Assembly (NCBI GenBank): GCA_016929495.1 | Contig: JAFGIS010000515.1 | Span: 1-64,000 of the forward strand | Source: Polyangiaceae bacterium | Lineage (GTDB): Bacteria > Myxococcota_A > Polyangia > Polyangiales > Polyangiaceae | Direction: 5' to 3' | Length of the DNA stretch: 64,000 nt | Part shown: piece after piece, positions 43,385 to 52,243 of the stretch | How the letters are laid out: each line of letters begins with the position of its first letter | Numbering within the stretch: position 1 is the stretch's first letter | Position numbers and translations under genes: made by a program | The notes under the pieces: generated by a model | Databases searched by the model: none | The model's input: only the letters and a program-made list of their open reading frames with translations | What the model was told of the DNA's origin: nothing

Positions 43385-44713
43385 ATGCTGGCGGCCCTCG
43401 CGTGCGCTGTTGCGACAGTGAGCAGAAACGCGCGCGCAGCGTTCAGGTTCAACGATGACGGCTGGGAGGGAACGAGCGAGATGCTCGACCTGGCGAAACA
43501 GGCCGCCGGACCGTCGCGGATCCGAATTGCCGCCGCCATCGAATACGACCAGCTGCGCCCGGAGGACCGTCTGCTCATCCTGCACCCGACCGTGCGACTC
43601 GATCGAGTCCAGCTGAGTCGCTTCCTGCTCGCGGGCGGCCGCGCGGCGCTGCTCGACGACTACGGCGAGGGAGCGAGCCTGCTGGAGCATTTCCAGATGC
43701 GCCGCGTACCCGCTCCGTTGCGCCCGGCAATGATGCTGCGCGACAATTCCCAGCTGGCCGTGGCAGTGCCGGCAGAATCCGCCACCTCGGCCACGCAGCG
43801 CTCGCGTCACCCTCTGGTAGCCTCGGTCGATCAGCTCGTAACGAACCATCCAACCGGTGTGGCCCACAAAGGGCTGACTCCCCTGCTGATCATCCCTGCC
43901 AACGGGGAGCCCGACGTGACGCTGGCGGTAACCGGCGTCATCGCCAGCGGGAACGCACCGGCGGCAGGCGCAGGTGGCCGCCTCCTGGTGATGGGTGACC
44001 CCTCGGCGGTGATCAATCTCATGCTGCGGTACCCGGGGAACCGGCGGTTCGCGTCGGGGCTGGTCGAGTACTTGATGGAGCGAACGCCGCCAGGACCTCC
44101 CGGGACGCTATTCCTGTTGTCCAACGACTTCGCCCAGCGCGGGGTATTCGGGGGCCGCGGCAGCGTCGACGGGTGGGTCGAGAGCGAGGTGAACTCCGTG
44201 CGCCAGCTCACGAGCGATTGGCATCGCCACGGGATCCCGTCGTGGCTGGCGGGCGCGCTCGCCGGCGCCCTCGCATTGGCGGTCGCCCTCTGGGCGATGG
44301 CGTCTCTGACCCAGCCGTTTGGACGGACGCCGCCCCGATACGCGGGCAGTCTCCCCCTGGTCGCGCAGGGTGGGCCAGCGGGCAGGGCGGCGGTGCTGGC
44401 GGCGCCCACCACCCACAAGGGACTCGCCGCTCTCGAACTGAAAAGCGCCGTACAGGAGGGCATGGCCCATGCCAGCGACATGCAGCCCGGAGCCGCGTCT
44501 GAAGCGCTGCTCCGCGAGCTCGGACTTCGGGGTGCGCTTCAGCCCGGATCCTATGCCATGCTCCGTCGCCTGACCTCGGAGCTCAAACGCGTCGAAAGCC
44601 GAGTTCTCAGCGCCCGGCCCACACGGGTCACCCAGGCTCGGCTCAGGAAATGGCACCGCGCCGCGATGCAGCTGCTACAAGAGATGAGCGAACGTACCGG
44701 GAGACACTGGTGA
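43385..44713 (+). CDS. DUF4350-like membrane protein of a MoxR/DUF58 cluster
   Basis: The 442-residue protein has an N-terminal hydrophobic segment (MLAALACAVATVS) and a periplasmic GATase-like domain with LLILHPTVRLDRVQLSRFL and LLAGGRAALLDDYGEG (about 62-97) and LLVMGDPSAVINLMLRYPGN. A membrane helix follows at about 286-308 (WLAGALAGALALAVALWAM), then a cytoplasmic helical tail. This is the layout of DUF4350 proteins that accompany MoxR ATPases and DUF58 proteins. The stop overlaps the moxR GTG by four bases. The true start could lie slightly upstream, since the chosen ATG leaves a short n-region. Confidence 0.7.
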   Translation: MLAALACAVATVSRNARAAFRFNDDGWEGTSEMLDLAKQAAGPSRIRIAAAIEYDQLRPEDRLLILHPTVRLDRVQLSRFLLAGGRAALLDDYGEGASLLEHFQMRRVPAPLRPAMMLRDNSQLAVAVPAESATSATQRSRHPLVASVDQLVTNHPTGVAHKGLTPLLIIPANGEPDVTLAVTGVIASGNAPAAGAGGRLLVMGDPSAVINLMLRYPGNRRFASGLVEYLMERTPPGPPGTLFLLSNDFAQRGVFGGRGSVDGWVESEVNSVRQLTSDWHRHGIPSWLAGALAGALALAVALWAMASLTQPFGRTPPRYAGSLPLVAQGGPAGRAAVLAAPTTHKGLAALELKSAVQEGMAHASDMQPGAASEALLRELGLRGALQPGSYAMLRRLTSELKRVESRVLSARPTRVTQARLRKWHRAAMQLLQEMSERTGRHW

Positions 44714-45681
44714 CTCAAGCCCTGGCCCTGACCGAGGTAGAGCAAGCGCAAGAACGTTTGGGAGCGGTGCGACGCGAGGTCGGCCACGTCTACGTGGGCG
44801 ACTCCGGCCCCGTCGACAACCTGCTCGTGGCGCTGCTGTCGCGCGGACACGTCCTGCTCGAGGGCGTACCTGGCGTCGCCAAAACGACGCTGGCCAAAGC
44901 GTTCGCCGCCTCCCTCGGATGCGCCATGCGTCGCGTACAGTTCACGCCCGATCTGCTTCCCGCCGACGTGACCGGAACGTACGTACTCAACCCACGGGAC
45001 GGTTCGTTCACCCTGCGTTCCGGGCCGATCTTCAGCAACGTGGTGCTGGCCGACGAAATAAACCGCGCCCCCGCGAAGACTCAGTCCGCCTTGCTCGAAG
45101 CGATGCAGGAACGCCAGGTTACGATCGAGGGGGACCGCTACGAGCTCCCCAATCCATTCGTCGTACTGGCAACGCAGAACCCCGTCGATCTCGAAGGCAC
45201 CTACCCACTGCCCGAGGCACAGATTGACCGCTTTCTCGTCCGCGTGCGCATGGGCTATCCGACTCGCTCCGATGAAGTCATGATGCTCGAATCGCACGGA
45301 GTCGCGACGCCCGCAGCGCAGTCGGTGCTCTCGGCAAGTGACGTGCTCGCCTTGCAGACGGTCGCCGCGCGGATCCACGCCGAGCGCGACGTCTGCGAAT
45401 ACGCCGTGAGCCTGGCCGCATTCACGCGAGAACACTCGCGCGTGGTGCTCGGCGCTTCACCACGTGCGTCGCTGTCGCTGCTGCGGGCTGCCCGGAGCCG
45501 GGCGGTGCTCGAGGGCCGGACGTACGTGATGCCCGACGATATTCGGGCCATGGCAGCGCCCGTCCTGGCCCATCGGCTGATTCTGGCTCCGGAACTCGAA
45601 GGCAACGACGAGGCGCAGAACGGCGTCGTCGAGGAGGCTCTGAGCAGAGTCAGCTATCGACGCGCGGTGCGACCGGTGTGA
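44710..45681 (+). CDS. MoxR-family AAA+ ATPase
   Basis: The 323-residue AAA+ ATPase has Walker A EGVPGVAKTT (Lys58), Walker B VVLADEINRAP (Asp115-Glu116), sensor 1 in VVLATQNPVDLEGTYPLPEAQ and the family arginine-finger region IDRFLVRV. MoxR proteins act as chaperone-like activators, usually next to DUF58 and von Willebrand-type genes. GTG 44710 overlaps the DUF4350 stop, so translation is coupled. The DUF58 gene it would normally adjoin is 4 kb away at 49759. Confidence 0.93.
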   Translation: MTQALALTEVEQAQERLGAVRREVGHVYVGDSGPVDNLLVALLSRGHVLLEGVPGVAKTTLAKAFAASLGCAMRRVQFTPDLLPADVTGTYVLNPRDGSFTLRSGPIFSNVVLADEINRAPAKTQSALLEAMQERQVTIEGDRYELPNPFVVLATQNPVDLEGTYPLPEAQIDRFLVRVRMGYPTRSDEVMMLESHGVATPAAQSVLSASDVLALQTVAARIHAERDVCEYAVSLAAFTREHSRVVLGASPRASLSLLRAARSRAVLEGRTYVMPDDIRAMAAPVLAHRLILAPELEGNDEAQNGVVEEALSRVSYRRAVRPV

Positions 45682-45840
45682 AGCACCGTTCTCGGTCCAC
45701 TCCGTCCTGCGCCAAGGTGCGCTCGTGAGCGCTGCGCACGCAGATGCGTCCCGTGCAGCTGCGCGCCTCGTGGCCGGGTCGACGGCCGAGCGCGGGCGCA
45801 CCGGTTGACCTGACCGCGCGGCGGCGTTTCCATCGTCGGC

Positions 45841-46776
45841 ATGTCCAAAGTGCATCACTGGCTTGCTGTGACGGGTTTCGCCGTGACTCTGGCGGGCGGC
45901 TGCGCCAAGCAAAAACCTCCGCCCCTGTACGCTTCCTCGGCCGATCAGGGGGGATACGCAACAGGCTACCCTGTCGCGCTCGGCACAGTGAGGGGCAACA
46001 TCAGCGAACAGGAATCGCGTGCGCGCAGGCTCATGGCCGAGTTCGAGAGCTATCCGAACGCGCTGAACAAGCCGGACTGGAGCCATGTCAGACGCGTGAT
46101 CGAACTCGCCGACCAGGCCGGCCGAAGCGGACAGTACGCTCAGCGCTACGAGCAGTCGCAGCAGGTAAGCGGCTTCTTCGCCGATGAGGGCGACAGCGTG
46201 CGGCGCAAGGTCGCTGGAAGCGTTCAGTGGGCTGCCAAGAACGACGAATGCAAAGAGCCGGCCAAGCTCGGCGGAGCCGCGACGCACGCGCTCGACACCG
46301 CCGTCGAGCAAGGGCAGAAGGACCGCCTGCGCGCCCACAACGAGGCGCAGCGCTATATCGAGCTCTACAAGGAGTCACTCGGCCCGAAGAATGCCGAGGT
46401 GCTTTCCGAGCAAGCGGACAAGATAGCCGAAACCAGCTACGCGGTGTACGTCGGGCTCGAGCGCAATCGGCGACAGATGGAGGAGATGGTGTCGGAGTCG
46501 TCGAACGTTCGTTCGACGCTCGAGGACCAAATCAGAGATCTCAACGCACGCGCCGCTGATCAGGCTGCTCCAGCCAAGGACCGCCAAACGGCTCAGAAAC
46601 GTGCCGAAGCGGCCCAGACAGCGCTCGACCGGCTGCAAACCGAACAGCAGCAAGCAGAGTACGTGCTCAAGGACATGGAAAAGAGGCAGGAGCAGCTGCA
46701 GAAGGACTACAAGGCAGCCCTGGACAAGCTACTCGAGCGCGTCGAGCAGATACCCAAGACGGCCGGAGCAACGTAG
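45841..46776 (+). CDS. Coiled-coil lipoprotein, unknown function
   Basis: The 311-residue protein has a lipoprotein signal ending LAGGC (about residue 21), then mostly helical, Gln/Glu/Ala-rich sequence. The region from about residue 205 to 305 is a strong coiled coil (QIRDLNARAADQAAPAKDRQ, EQQQAEYVLKDMEKRQEQLQ). The mid region holds one isolated Cys (NDECKEP). It follows moxR at 160 bp and converges on the Omp85 gene. A periplasmic spacer or partner role is possible but not shown. Confidence 0.8.
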   Translation: MSKVHHWLAVTGFAVTLAGGCAKQKPPPLYASSADQGGYATGYPVALGTVRGNISEQESRARRLMAEFESYPNALNKPDWSHVRRVIELADQAGRSGQYAQRYEQSQQVSGFFADEGDSVRRKVAGSVQWAAKNDECKEPAKLGGAATHALDTAVEQGQKDRLRAHNEAQRYIELYKESLGPKNAEVLSEQADKIAETSYAVYVGLERNRRQMEEMVSESSNVRSTLEDQIRDLNARAADQAAPAKDRQTAQKRAEAAQTALDRLQTEQQQAEYVLKDMEKRQEQLQKDYKAALDKLLERVEQIPKTAGAT

Positions 46777-46828
46777 GGCCCCGTCGCTGTGTGCTGGTGC
46801 CAGTCAGTCAGCCGAACTCCGACGCGGC

Positions 46829-46878
46829 GTTCGCCGCGGCATTCGGCGGCTTCGCCCGGTTCGAGTTCTGCGGCGAAC
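46829..46878. terminator. Inverted repeats between convergent genes
   Basis: GTTCGCCGC (46829-46837) and GCGGCGAAC (46870-46878) form a 9-bp stem. Outside them TAGGGCCC (46774-46781) and GGGCCCTA (46889-46896) mirror each other, each containing the TAG stop of one of the two convergent genes. The nested symmetry suits a bidirectional terminator, though the loops are long and there is no T-run. Confidence 0.45.
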
Positions 46879-46893
46879 CACCGAGACAGGGCC

Positions 46894-48792
46894 CTATCGA
46901 ATCGTCGTCTCCTGCGGACGCCCGGGCGCTGGAAACGCCTGACCGAAGGTCATGAACAGGCTTCCGGGAAAGGTACGGAACCCCTGCTCGGCCGCGGTGA
47001 GCGAGGAGATCGGCGGCTCGAGAGGAAGCCCCCAGTCGACGCGAAAGACGACCCGATCGAGCTGCGGAAAGAGAACTCGCACGCCCGCCCCGACGGAATC
47101 CTTCAGGTGCATTCTGGAGAAGCCGTCAGAAGCGTCCCCGATGTCGTAGAAGAGCACGCCGCCAAGCTGGGCGGTGACCACCCGAACCGGCCGCGAACGC
47201 AACTCGAGGTTGTAGGCCACCAGATCCTTGCCGATGAACTCGGTCGACGGATAGCCGCGCAGGCGACTCTCTCCGCCGAGCTCGTAGTTGATCTTCAGAT
47301 AATCGCGATAGCGATGCGCCACGATGCCGTCGCCGATCAAGCGACCCAGGGCGGTCGACGGCGTCACGACGCGGAATCCGGCCTCGATCAGCGCGTCTGT
47401 TCGAGGCCCGGCGTGTTCTACGGTCGAACCGACCAGCACCTTGGCGAGGCCGTCGCCCACGGGCAGCACGTACGAAGCCAATGAGCGGCTTCCGAGCATG
47501 TCTCGAGACGACCCGACGTGACGCGATGCGGGATAGACGCGCAGCACCACTTCGTGTCCCAGCTGAACGTCCTCCTGCAGCCCGAGCGTGTTGTAGTTGA
47601 GCACGTGCATGAAACGAGTGTCGAAGGAGCGGAGCTGTAGGAACGGGCTCAGGCGCGTGTCACTGACGGGAACCTGCTCCTCGTCGAATGCCGCCACCGC
47701 GGACGGTGCGAAACGGCGCAGGCGATCCGTCGAGTAGCGGCGGCGATCGGCCTCCACGCCCCCGGACAGGTTCGTCTTGATCGCGTGGCCGTAAGAACGC
47801 AAGACCTCGTAGGCGCCGTTGATCCGCTCCGCGTCGAACTCGTGAGGCAGGCACCCGGACATTCCCAGGTGACACCGATCCGAGCGGGCGCCCACGGGAC
47901 GGCCATCGAACAGGCGCTGCTCAAGGCCCGTGAACAGGCGCGTAACTTCCGTGCGCCACGAGGCCGTGACCATCCAACCCCAGCGCGTGTCCAGAGAGTA
48001 CAGCGGCTGCCCGAATCGGAACGAGCCAAACGAACCTTCACGCCGGGAGGTCTCGCGGTTCATGATGGCGTGCACGGAAGCGTATCCGGTGAGCCGCGTG
48101 CCAGCGATCCGCGGATCCTCGTAGAAGCCACCCAGTGAGTAGACATCCGGTTCGAGCGTGAACAGGCCGCCGGCGATCTTCTGCAGGCCGAAGAGATTGA
48201 GCTCAACGGGTTGTAGCAGCAGTTTCCTCAGGCTCGCGTTCTCGGTCTGAACGTCCCAGCTGAGCCTCAGGCTCCAGACGTCCTTGGTGATCACGACGAT
48301 ACGCACGTTCCGGGCCGAGCGTCCCTTCGCCGGAAGAATCAGGACCACCGATAGCTGCGGACGCTGGCGCAGGTTGCGGGCTGACTCGTCGACCCGATCC
48401 TGATCGTAGACATCGCCGATTCGCAGGAGCAGTTCGCGACGCAGGACGTGCGGGTGCGTCCTGATGTGCAACCCGTTGACCCAGGTTGGGACTCTGTCGC
48501 GAGGCTCGAACACGGGGAGAGGCACGACCTCTACGGCCTCGATGATCTTCCCGTCCGGGTTCGGATCGAAGACCAGTCGGCGCTCGGCGAGGGCCTGTTG
48601 GAGCGTTTCCTGTTCGTACTCCGAGTACGCCGCCCTCGGCGTCTCCGATGCGACCGCGGCGCCCGGCGTACCGACCAAGACACCGATCGACAAGGCCAGA
48701 GCAAGCAGGCTCGGTGCCGTGGGGCTCCACGTCCCATCGCGGCGTTCCGCGAAACGGAGCGCAGCCAGCAGACGACGCGAAGCGCTGGCCAT
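46894..48792 (-). CDS. Omp85 (BamA/TamA superfamily) outer-membrane protein, one POTRA
   Basis: The 632-residue protein starts at the ATG at 48792 with a signal peptide (LLALALSIGVLVGTPGAAVA, cut near residue 43). One POTRA-like domain follows (about 80-160: LRRELLLRIGDVYDQDRVDE, RNVRIVVITKDVWSLRLSWD), then a 16-strand type barrel with LGGESRLRGYPSTEFIGKDL, the Omp85 loop-6 region (RGYP), and GVLFYDIGDASDGFSRMHLK. It differs from the 740-aa TamA at 7520 in having one POTRA and no TamB partner, and it ends QETTIR rather than in Phe. A longer frame to 49389 exists but is not coding-like. A strong hairpin lies in its leader. Confidence 0.85.
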   Translation of the reverse strand: MASASRRLLAALRFAERRDGTWSPTAPSLLALALSIGVLVGTPGAAVASETPRAAYSEYEQETLQQALAERRLVFDPNPDGKIIEAVEVVPLPVFEPRDRVPTWVNGLHIRTHPHVLRRELLLRIGDVYDQDRVDESARNLRQRPQLSVVLILPAKGRSARNVRIVVITKDVWSLRLSWDVQTENASLRKLLLQPVELNLFGLQKIAGGLFTLEPDVYSLGGFYEDPRIAGTRLTGYASVHAIMNRETSRREGSFGSFRFGQPLYSLDTRWGWMVTASWRTEVTRLFTGLEQRLFDGRPVGARSDRCHLGMSGCLPHEFDAERINGAYEVLRSYGHAIKTNLSGGVEADRRRYSTDRLRRFAPSAVAAFDEEQVPVSDTRLSPFLQLRSFDTRFMHVLNYNTLGLQEDVQLGHEVVLRVYPASRHVGSSRDMLGSRSLASYVLPVGDGLAKVLVGSTVEHAGPRTDALIEAGFRVVTPSTALGRLIGDGIVAHRYRDYLKINYELGGESRLRGYPSTEFIGKDLVAYNLELRSRPVRVVTAQLGGVLFYDIGDASDGFSRMHLKDSVGAGVRVLFPQLDRVVFRVDWGLPLEPPISSLTAAEQGFRTFPGSLFMTFGQAFPAPGRPQETTIR

Positions 48793-48810
48793 GCTGGACC
48801 GGAGATCCTC

Positions 48811-48850
48811 GCTGGTACGAGCCCTCACCGCGTTTGGGGCTCGTACCAGC
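48811..48850 (-). repeat. Perfect 14-bp inverted repeat in leader of the Omp85 gene
   Basis: GCTGGTACGAGCCC (48811-48824) and its exact complement GGGCTCGTACCAGC (48837-48850) flank a 12-nt loop. In the minus-strand transcript the hairpin would end 18 nt before the ATG at 48792, with a GAGGA element directly after it. It could be an operator or an mRNA structure that controls access to the ribosome-binding site. No T-run is present, so a terminator is less likely. Confidence 0.7.
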
Positions 48851-49042
48851 CCAAACCGTTCCGCGAATCGGAGCCGGGCCCTAGGCAAGCGGACCGTCAT
48901 CCGGGTGGCGGCCGCGAGGGCCCGAGCATGGCGCCCGGAAACACCCGGCATGCGGCCGAGGATACGACAGAGCTCGACGGGACTCGGTTGGCGCTCTGAA
49001 CTGTGCAATGATGTGTGCCTCGACAGAGGTGGCCCCGAGAGT

Positions 49043-49744
49043 ATGCTTTCGCCCCGAGTAGCTGCGTCAATCGCGATCCTCTTCGGCGGGGGTCTCGGAG
49101 TGCTCGGTGCCGTTCTGGCGAGGCCGTCGAAGCAGCCGGGAGCCCGGCCGACTCCGAGTTTCTCCGCGGAGCCGGCCCGACCGCAGGGCATCGGCCCGCG
49201 GGGCGCTCCCGTCGGCGCGCGGGCCAGCGCCTCGGTGGCGGCCGTCGCGAGCCCAGCCCAGACCGCCGCCGCTGGGGCCGCGGGCCCGGACACGCAGGCG
49301 CCAGACGCGGGCGCCAGAAGCCCCTCGACGAGGGCCGCTCGTCGTGCCGGCGCGCCGGACCTGGTCGCCCTTCTATTCACGCCGATCACCGACCCCGAGC
49401 AGCGCAGCCGGGCCGAAGTGAACTGTGCGAACGGAGCAGGCGGCGCATGCCAGCGTCTGGCGACGACCTACGAGGCAGCAGGACATGACGAGGGCAACAG
49501 AGCCAGTGCCATGCGCTATCAGCGTCTGGCGATCGGCATGTTCGTCCGCGCGTGTCGTGGCTTGGATGCACTCGCATGCTATGCCCTCGGCGAGATGCAC
49601 GCCACCGGACGAGGCATGAAGCAGAGCACGGCCAACGCGCAGGTTCTCATCGAGCGCGCCCAGATGCTCTGCAGGATCAACGCGCAGCAGCCGGTCTGTG
49701 CGAGCCTCCTTCCCAAGGCCGCTGCTGAGGACCGTGAGCACTGA
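49043..49744 (+). CDS. Cys-rich Sel1/TPR-like repeat protein with N-terminal membrane anchor
   Basis: The 233-residue protein has a membrane segment at about 7-26 (AASIAILFGGGLGVLGAVLA), then a Pro/Ala-rich linker and two or three Sel1-like (HcpA-type) helical repeats in its C-terminal half: CANGAGGACQRLATTYEAAG, AIGMFVRACRGLDALACYAL, GEMHATGRGMKQSTANAQ. Paired cysteines at the repeat ends suggest disulfides in the periplasm. The ATG at 49043 has GAGAG close upstream. It is likely cotranscribed with the DUF58 gene, which starts 15 bp after its stop. Confidence 0.7.
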   Translation: MLSPRVAASIAILFGGGLGVLGAVLARPSKQPGARPTPSFSAEPARPQGIGPRGAPVGARASASVAAVASPAQTAAAGAAGPDTQAPDAGARSPSTRAARRAGAPDLVALLFTPITDPEQRSRAEVNCANGAGGACQRLATTYEAAGHDEGNRASAMRYQRLAIGMFVRACRGLDALACYALGEMHATGRGMKQSTANAQVLIERAQMLCRINAQQPVCASLLPKAAAEDREH

Positions 49745-49758
49745 GATGGAGGCGGCGC

Positions 49759-51396
49759 GTGCGGGTCTATCCTAGCCGCGAAGCCGCGTACCTGGCGGCC
49801 GCAGGACTCATCGCGTTCGGAATCGGCTTCATCGCCCAGGAGCCGGCGATCTTGGGGTGGGCGGGATGCCTGCTCATCGGACTCACTCTCGCGCGGGTGG
49901 CCACCCTCATTGCCGTGACACGAATCCGCGCGGCCGGATTCGAGATGCTGTGGCGCTCGCGCTCCAAGGCGGTGCGCCTCGGCCGCGGTGAGAGCGTGAC
50001 CCTGTTCGCCGAGCTGCGCAATCGCGACAAGCGGGCGGCACGTTTCGAACGGCTGCGCCCATTGGCGTCCTCTGCGCTCGCCGTGCGCGTAGTCCCCGAG
50101 AGCGGCCAGGTGCCGGGCAGAGGACGAGTCCGGATCGCGGTGCACGTGGAGGCGCTCCGGATCGGCACGCACGGACTGCACGGTCTGTCGCTCGAGGTGC
50201 AGGGAGGCCCGGGGCTGTTCGAGGTTCCGCTCACCTTTGCCAATCCCAGCGGTTTTGAAGTGCTGCCCAAACCGTACGCCGCACTCGCACGGTCGCCGCG
50301 CGGCGGCCGCAGCCGCGCAAGCACGCCGGCGACTCGCGCCAGTCGCCTGTCAGGCGACAGTGTGGAACTCCGGGAGATCCGCGAGCATCGTCCGGGCGAT
50401 CCGTTCAAGCGCATTGCCTGGAAGGCCTCTGCACGCCGCGGCGTTCTGCTCGTGCGCGACTACGAGCGCGACGAGCAAAACGTGGTTTGGCTCCTGCTCG
50501 ACGCCTCGGTCGAGCTCTGGGCGGGTCCGCCCGGTCGGGCTGGCCTGGACTTGGCCATCGATGAGGTCGCTGGCGTCGCTCAGCGCCACCTCGGGCGCGG
50601 CGACCAGGTCGGCCTGATGGTGATCGCCGGACGTGTGCTCGAGTCGCTGGCTCCCGGTCGCGGTATCAAGCACTCGCTGGAAATCCTGCTTGCTCTGACG
50701 CGCGGAGCGGCCACGCGCGACCACGACCGCAGCGCTCTCGACGAGTCGGATGTCGCACTGCGCGTGCTGGAGCACATGCGGCCGTTCGATCCGAAGGCGG
50801 CGGATGGGGTTCGACCTGGCGACCTCGATCGGCTCGCGCGCAGGGCAGCTCGCGTCGTCCGGCGAGGACCGCTCAGCGTCGCACCGCCCTCGGCACCGAC
50901 GAACCGCGAGCAGGCGCTTCGCGGCTACCTCGCCGTGTTCGGCATCGACTCGCCGCCCAGGCTCGAGACCGACCGCGCGCGCACCGACGCGTGCCTGCTC
51001 GAGGTCCTCGCCCGTGTCTGCGGGACGCCCCGTCCGGAGGCCCTGGTCTACCTCTGGTCGCCACCTCCGACCCCCGGAACGCGTTCGGGACTCGAAGCTT
51101 TTCTCAGACAGCTGCCCAGGGGGGGCCGATCGGCTCTGCGCTGGGTGCCGATGTGGCAAGAACAGAGTATCGTGCCCATGGCGGGCGACGTGGGCTCGGT
51201 GGTTGCGGACATGGTGCGCGTCCGCACCCGCATTGCCGAACACCGCGGCATTGCGGCTTTGCGGCAGCTGGGCGTTCGCGTCGACCGGGTGGCCCCCTCG
51301 AGGCGGCGGACACAGAGTCCTACTCTAGGTACGGACGATCCCGACCAGCCCGATCGACACCCCCTTGGCGGGCGGCGAACGAAAGTGGCAGTCTGA
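49759..51396 (+). CDS. DUF58 family protein
   Basis: The 545-residue protein has two N-terminal membrane segments (about 9-50) and a DUF58 core: LSGDSVELREIREHRPGDPF, KRIAWKASARRGVLLVRDYE, and a von Willebrand-like domain from VVWLLLDASVELWAGPPG. DUF58 proteins pair with MoxR ATPases; here the moxR gene is 4 kb upstream with a coiled-coil lipoprotein and a divergent Omp85 gene between. The start is GTG 49759. The long C-terminal part ends in a basic tail. Confidence 0.9.
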   Translation: MRVYPSREAAYLAAAGLIAFGIGFIAQEPAILGWAGCLLIGLTLARVATLIAVTRIRAAGFEMLWRSRSKAVRLGRGESVTLFAELRNRDKRAARFERLRPLASSALAVRVVPESGQVPGRGRVRIAVHVEALRIGTHGLHGLSLEVQGGPGLFEVPLTFANPSGFEVLPKPYAALARSPRGGRSRASTPATRASRLSGDSVELREIREHRPGDPFKRIAWKASARRGVLLVRDYERDEQNVVWLLLDASVELWAGPPGRAGLDLAIDEVAGVAQRHLGRGDQVGLMVIAGRVLESLAPGRGIKHSLEILLALTRGAATRDHDRSALDESDVALRVLEHMRPFDPKAADGVRPGDLDRLARRAARVVRRGPLSVAPPSAPTNREQALRGYLAVFGIDSPPRLETDRARTDACLLEVLARVCGTPRPEALVYLWSPPPTPGTRSGLEAFLRQLPRGGRSALRWVPMWQEQSIVPMAGDVGSVVADMVRVRTRIAEHRGIAALRQLGVRVDRVAPSRRRTQSPTLGTDDPDQPDRHPLGGRRTKVAV

Positions 51397-51403
51397 GCGC
51401 CCG

Positions 51404-52243
51404 GTGCCCGGCGTCCATCCGAAGAGCCTGCTCCTGTCACATGGGCTTCGCCCCAAACGGAGCTTCGGTCAGAACTTCTTGGCCGATGATCACCTGGCAG
51501 CCCGCATCGCCGAGCTGGCGGTACCCACTCCAGCCGGTACGGCCATAGAGATCGGCGCTGGGCTGGGTGCGTTCACACGACCCCTGCTCGAGCGGGCTCA
51601 GTGCGTCATCGCGATCGAGCGCGACCGAGACATGTGTCGCGTGCTGCGCAACGACCTCGAGCAACAGCTGCTTTCCAGGCGGCTCGTACTGCTCGAGGCC
51701 GATGCCAAGAGCATCAGCGTTTCCGAGCTCGCGGCGGGGAGACCCGCGCCACACGTGCTAACCGGGAACCTGCCCTATCAGATCTCGGGGCCGATCCTGA
51801 GGCTCGCCGTCGCCGCGGCCGACGCGGTGGTGCGCGTGGTGTTCCTCGTCCAGCTCGAGGTAGCCGAACGCGTGGTCGCCCTGCCGGCGACAAAGGAGTA
51901 CGGAGCTCTCAGCGTCTTCCTACAGGCACGCTTCGAGGCGCATCGCCTGTTGCGGGTCCGCCGAGGCGCCTTCTTTCCTCAGCCCTCGGTGGACTCCGCG
52001 GTGATCAGCCTCGAGCCTCGGGCCACGCCCCTCGCTCGCGAGACGCGCGCCTTCCGTGAGCTGGTCACCGCCGCCTTCGCTCAACGGCGCAAGAAGCTCA
52101 GGAACGCTTGGCAGGGTCTGCTCGGACTCGACGCGGACGCCCTGGCGCATGCAGCACGCGAGGCAGGCGTCGATCTCGATGCGCGTGGCGAGACGCTGTC
52201 TCCGCAACAGTTTGCAGGAATGGAGCGCGAGGTGTCGCGATGA
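51404..52243 (+). CDS. rsmA: RsmA/KsgA, 16S rRNA dimethyladenosine transferase
   Basis: Methylates A1518/A1519 of 16S rRNA. The 279-residue protein shows KRSFGQNFLADDHLAARI at the N-terminus, SAM motif EIGAGLGAFT (about 49-58), IERDRDM, the catalytic NLPYQISGPI (Asn122) and FFPQPSVDSAVI near the C-terminus. GTG 51404 is chosen over the TTG at 51365 because similarity begins just after it. It lies 7 bp after the DUF58 stop and overlaps the following lipoprotein gene (ATGA). Confidence 0.94.
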   Translation: MPGVHPKSLLLSHGLRPKRSFGQNFLADDHLAARIAELAVPTPAGTAIEIGAGLGAFTRPLLERAQCVIAIERDRDMCRVLRNDLEQQLLSRRLVLLEADAKSISVSELAAGRPAPHVLTGNLPYQISGPILRLAVAAADAVVRVVFLVQLEVAERVVALPATKEYGALSVFLQARFEAHRLLRVRRGAFFPQPSVDSAVISLEPRATPLARETRAFRELVTAAFAQRRKKLRNAWQGLLGLDADALAHAAREAGVDLDARGETLSPQQFAGMEREVSR

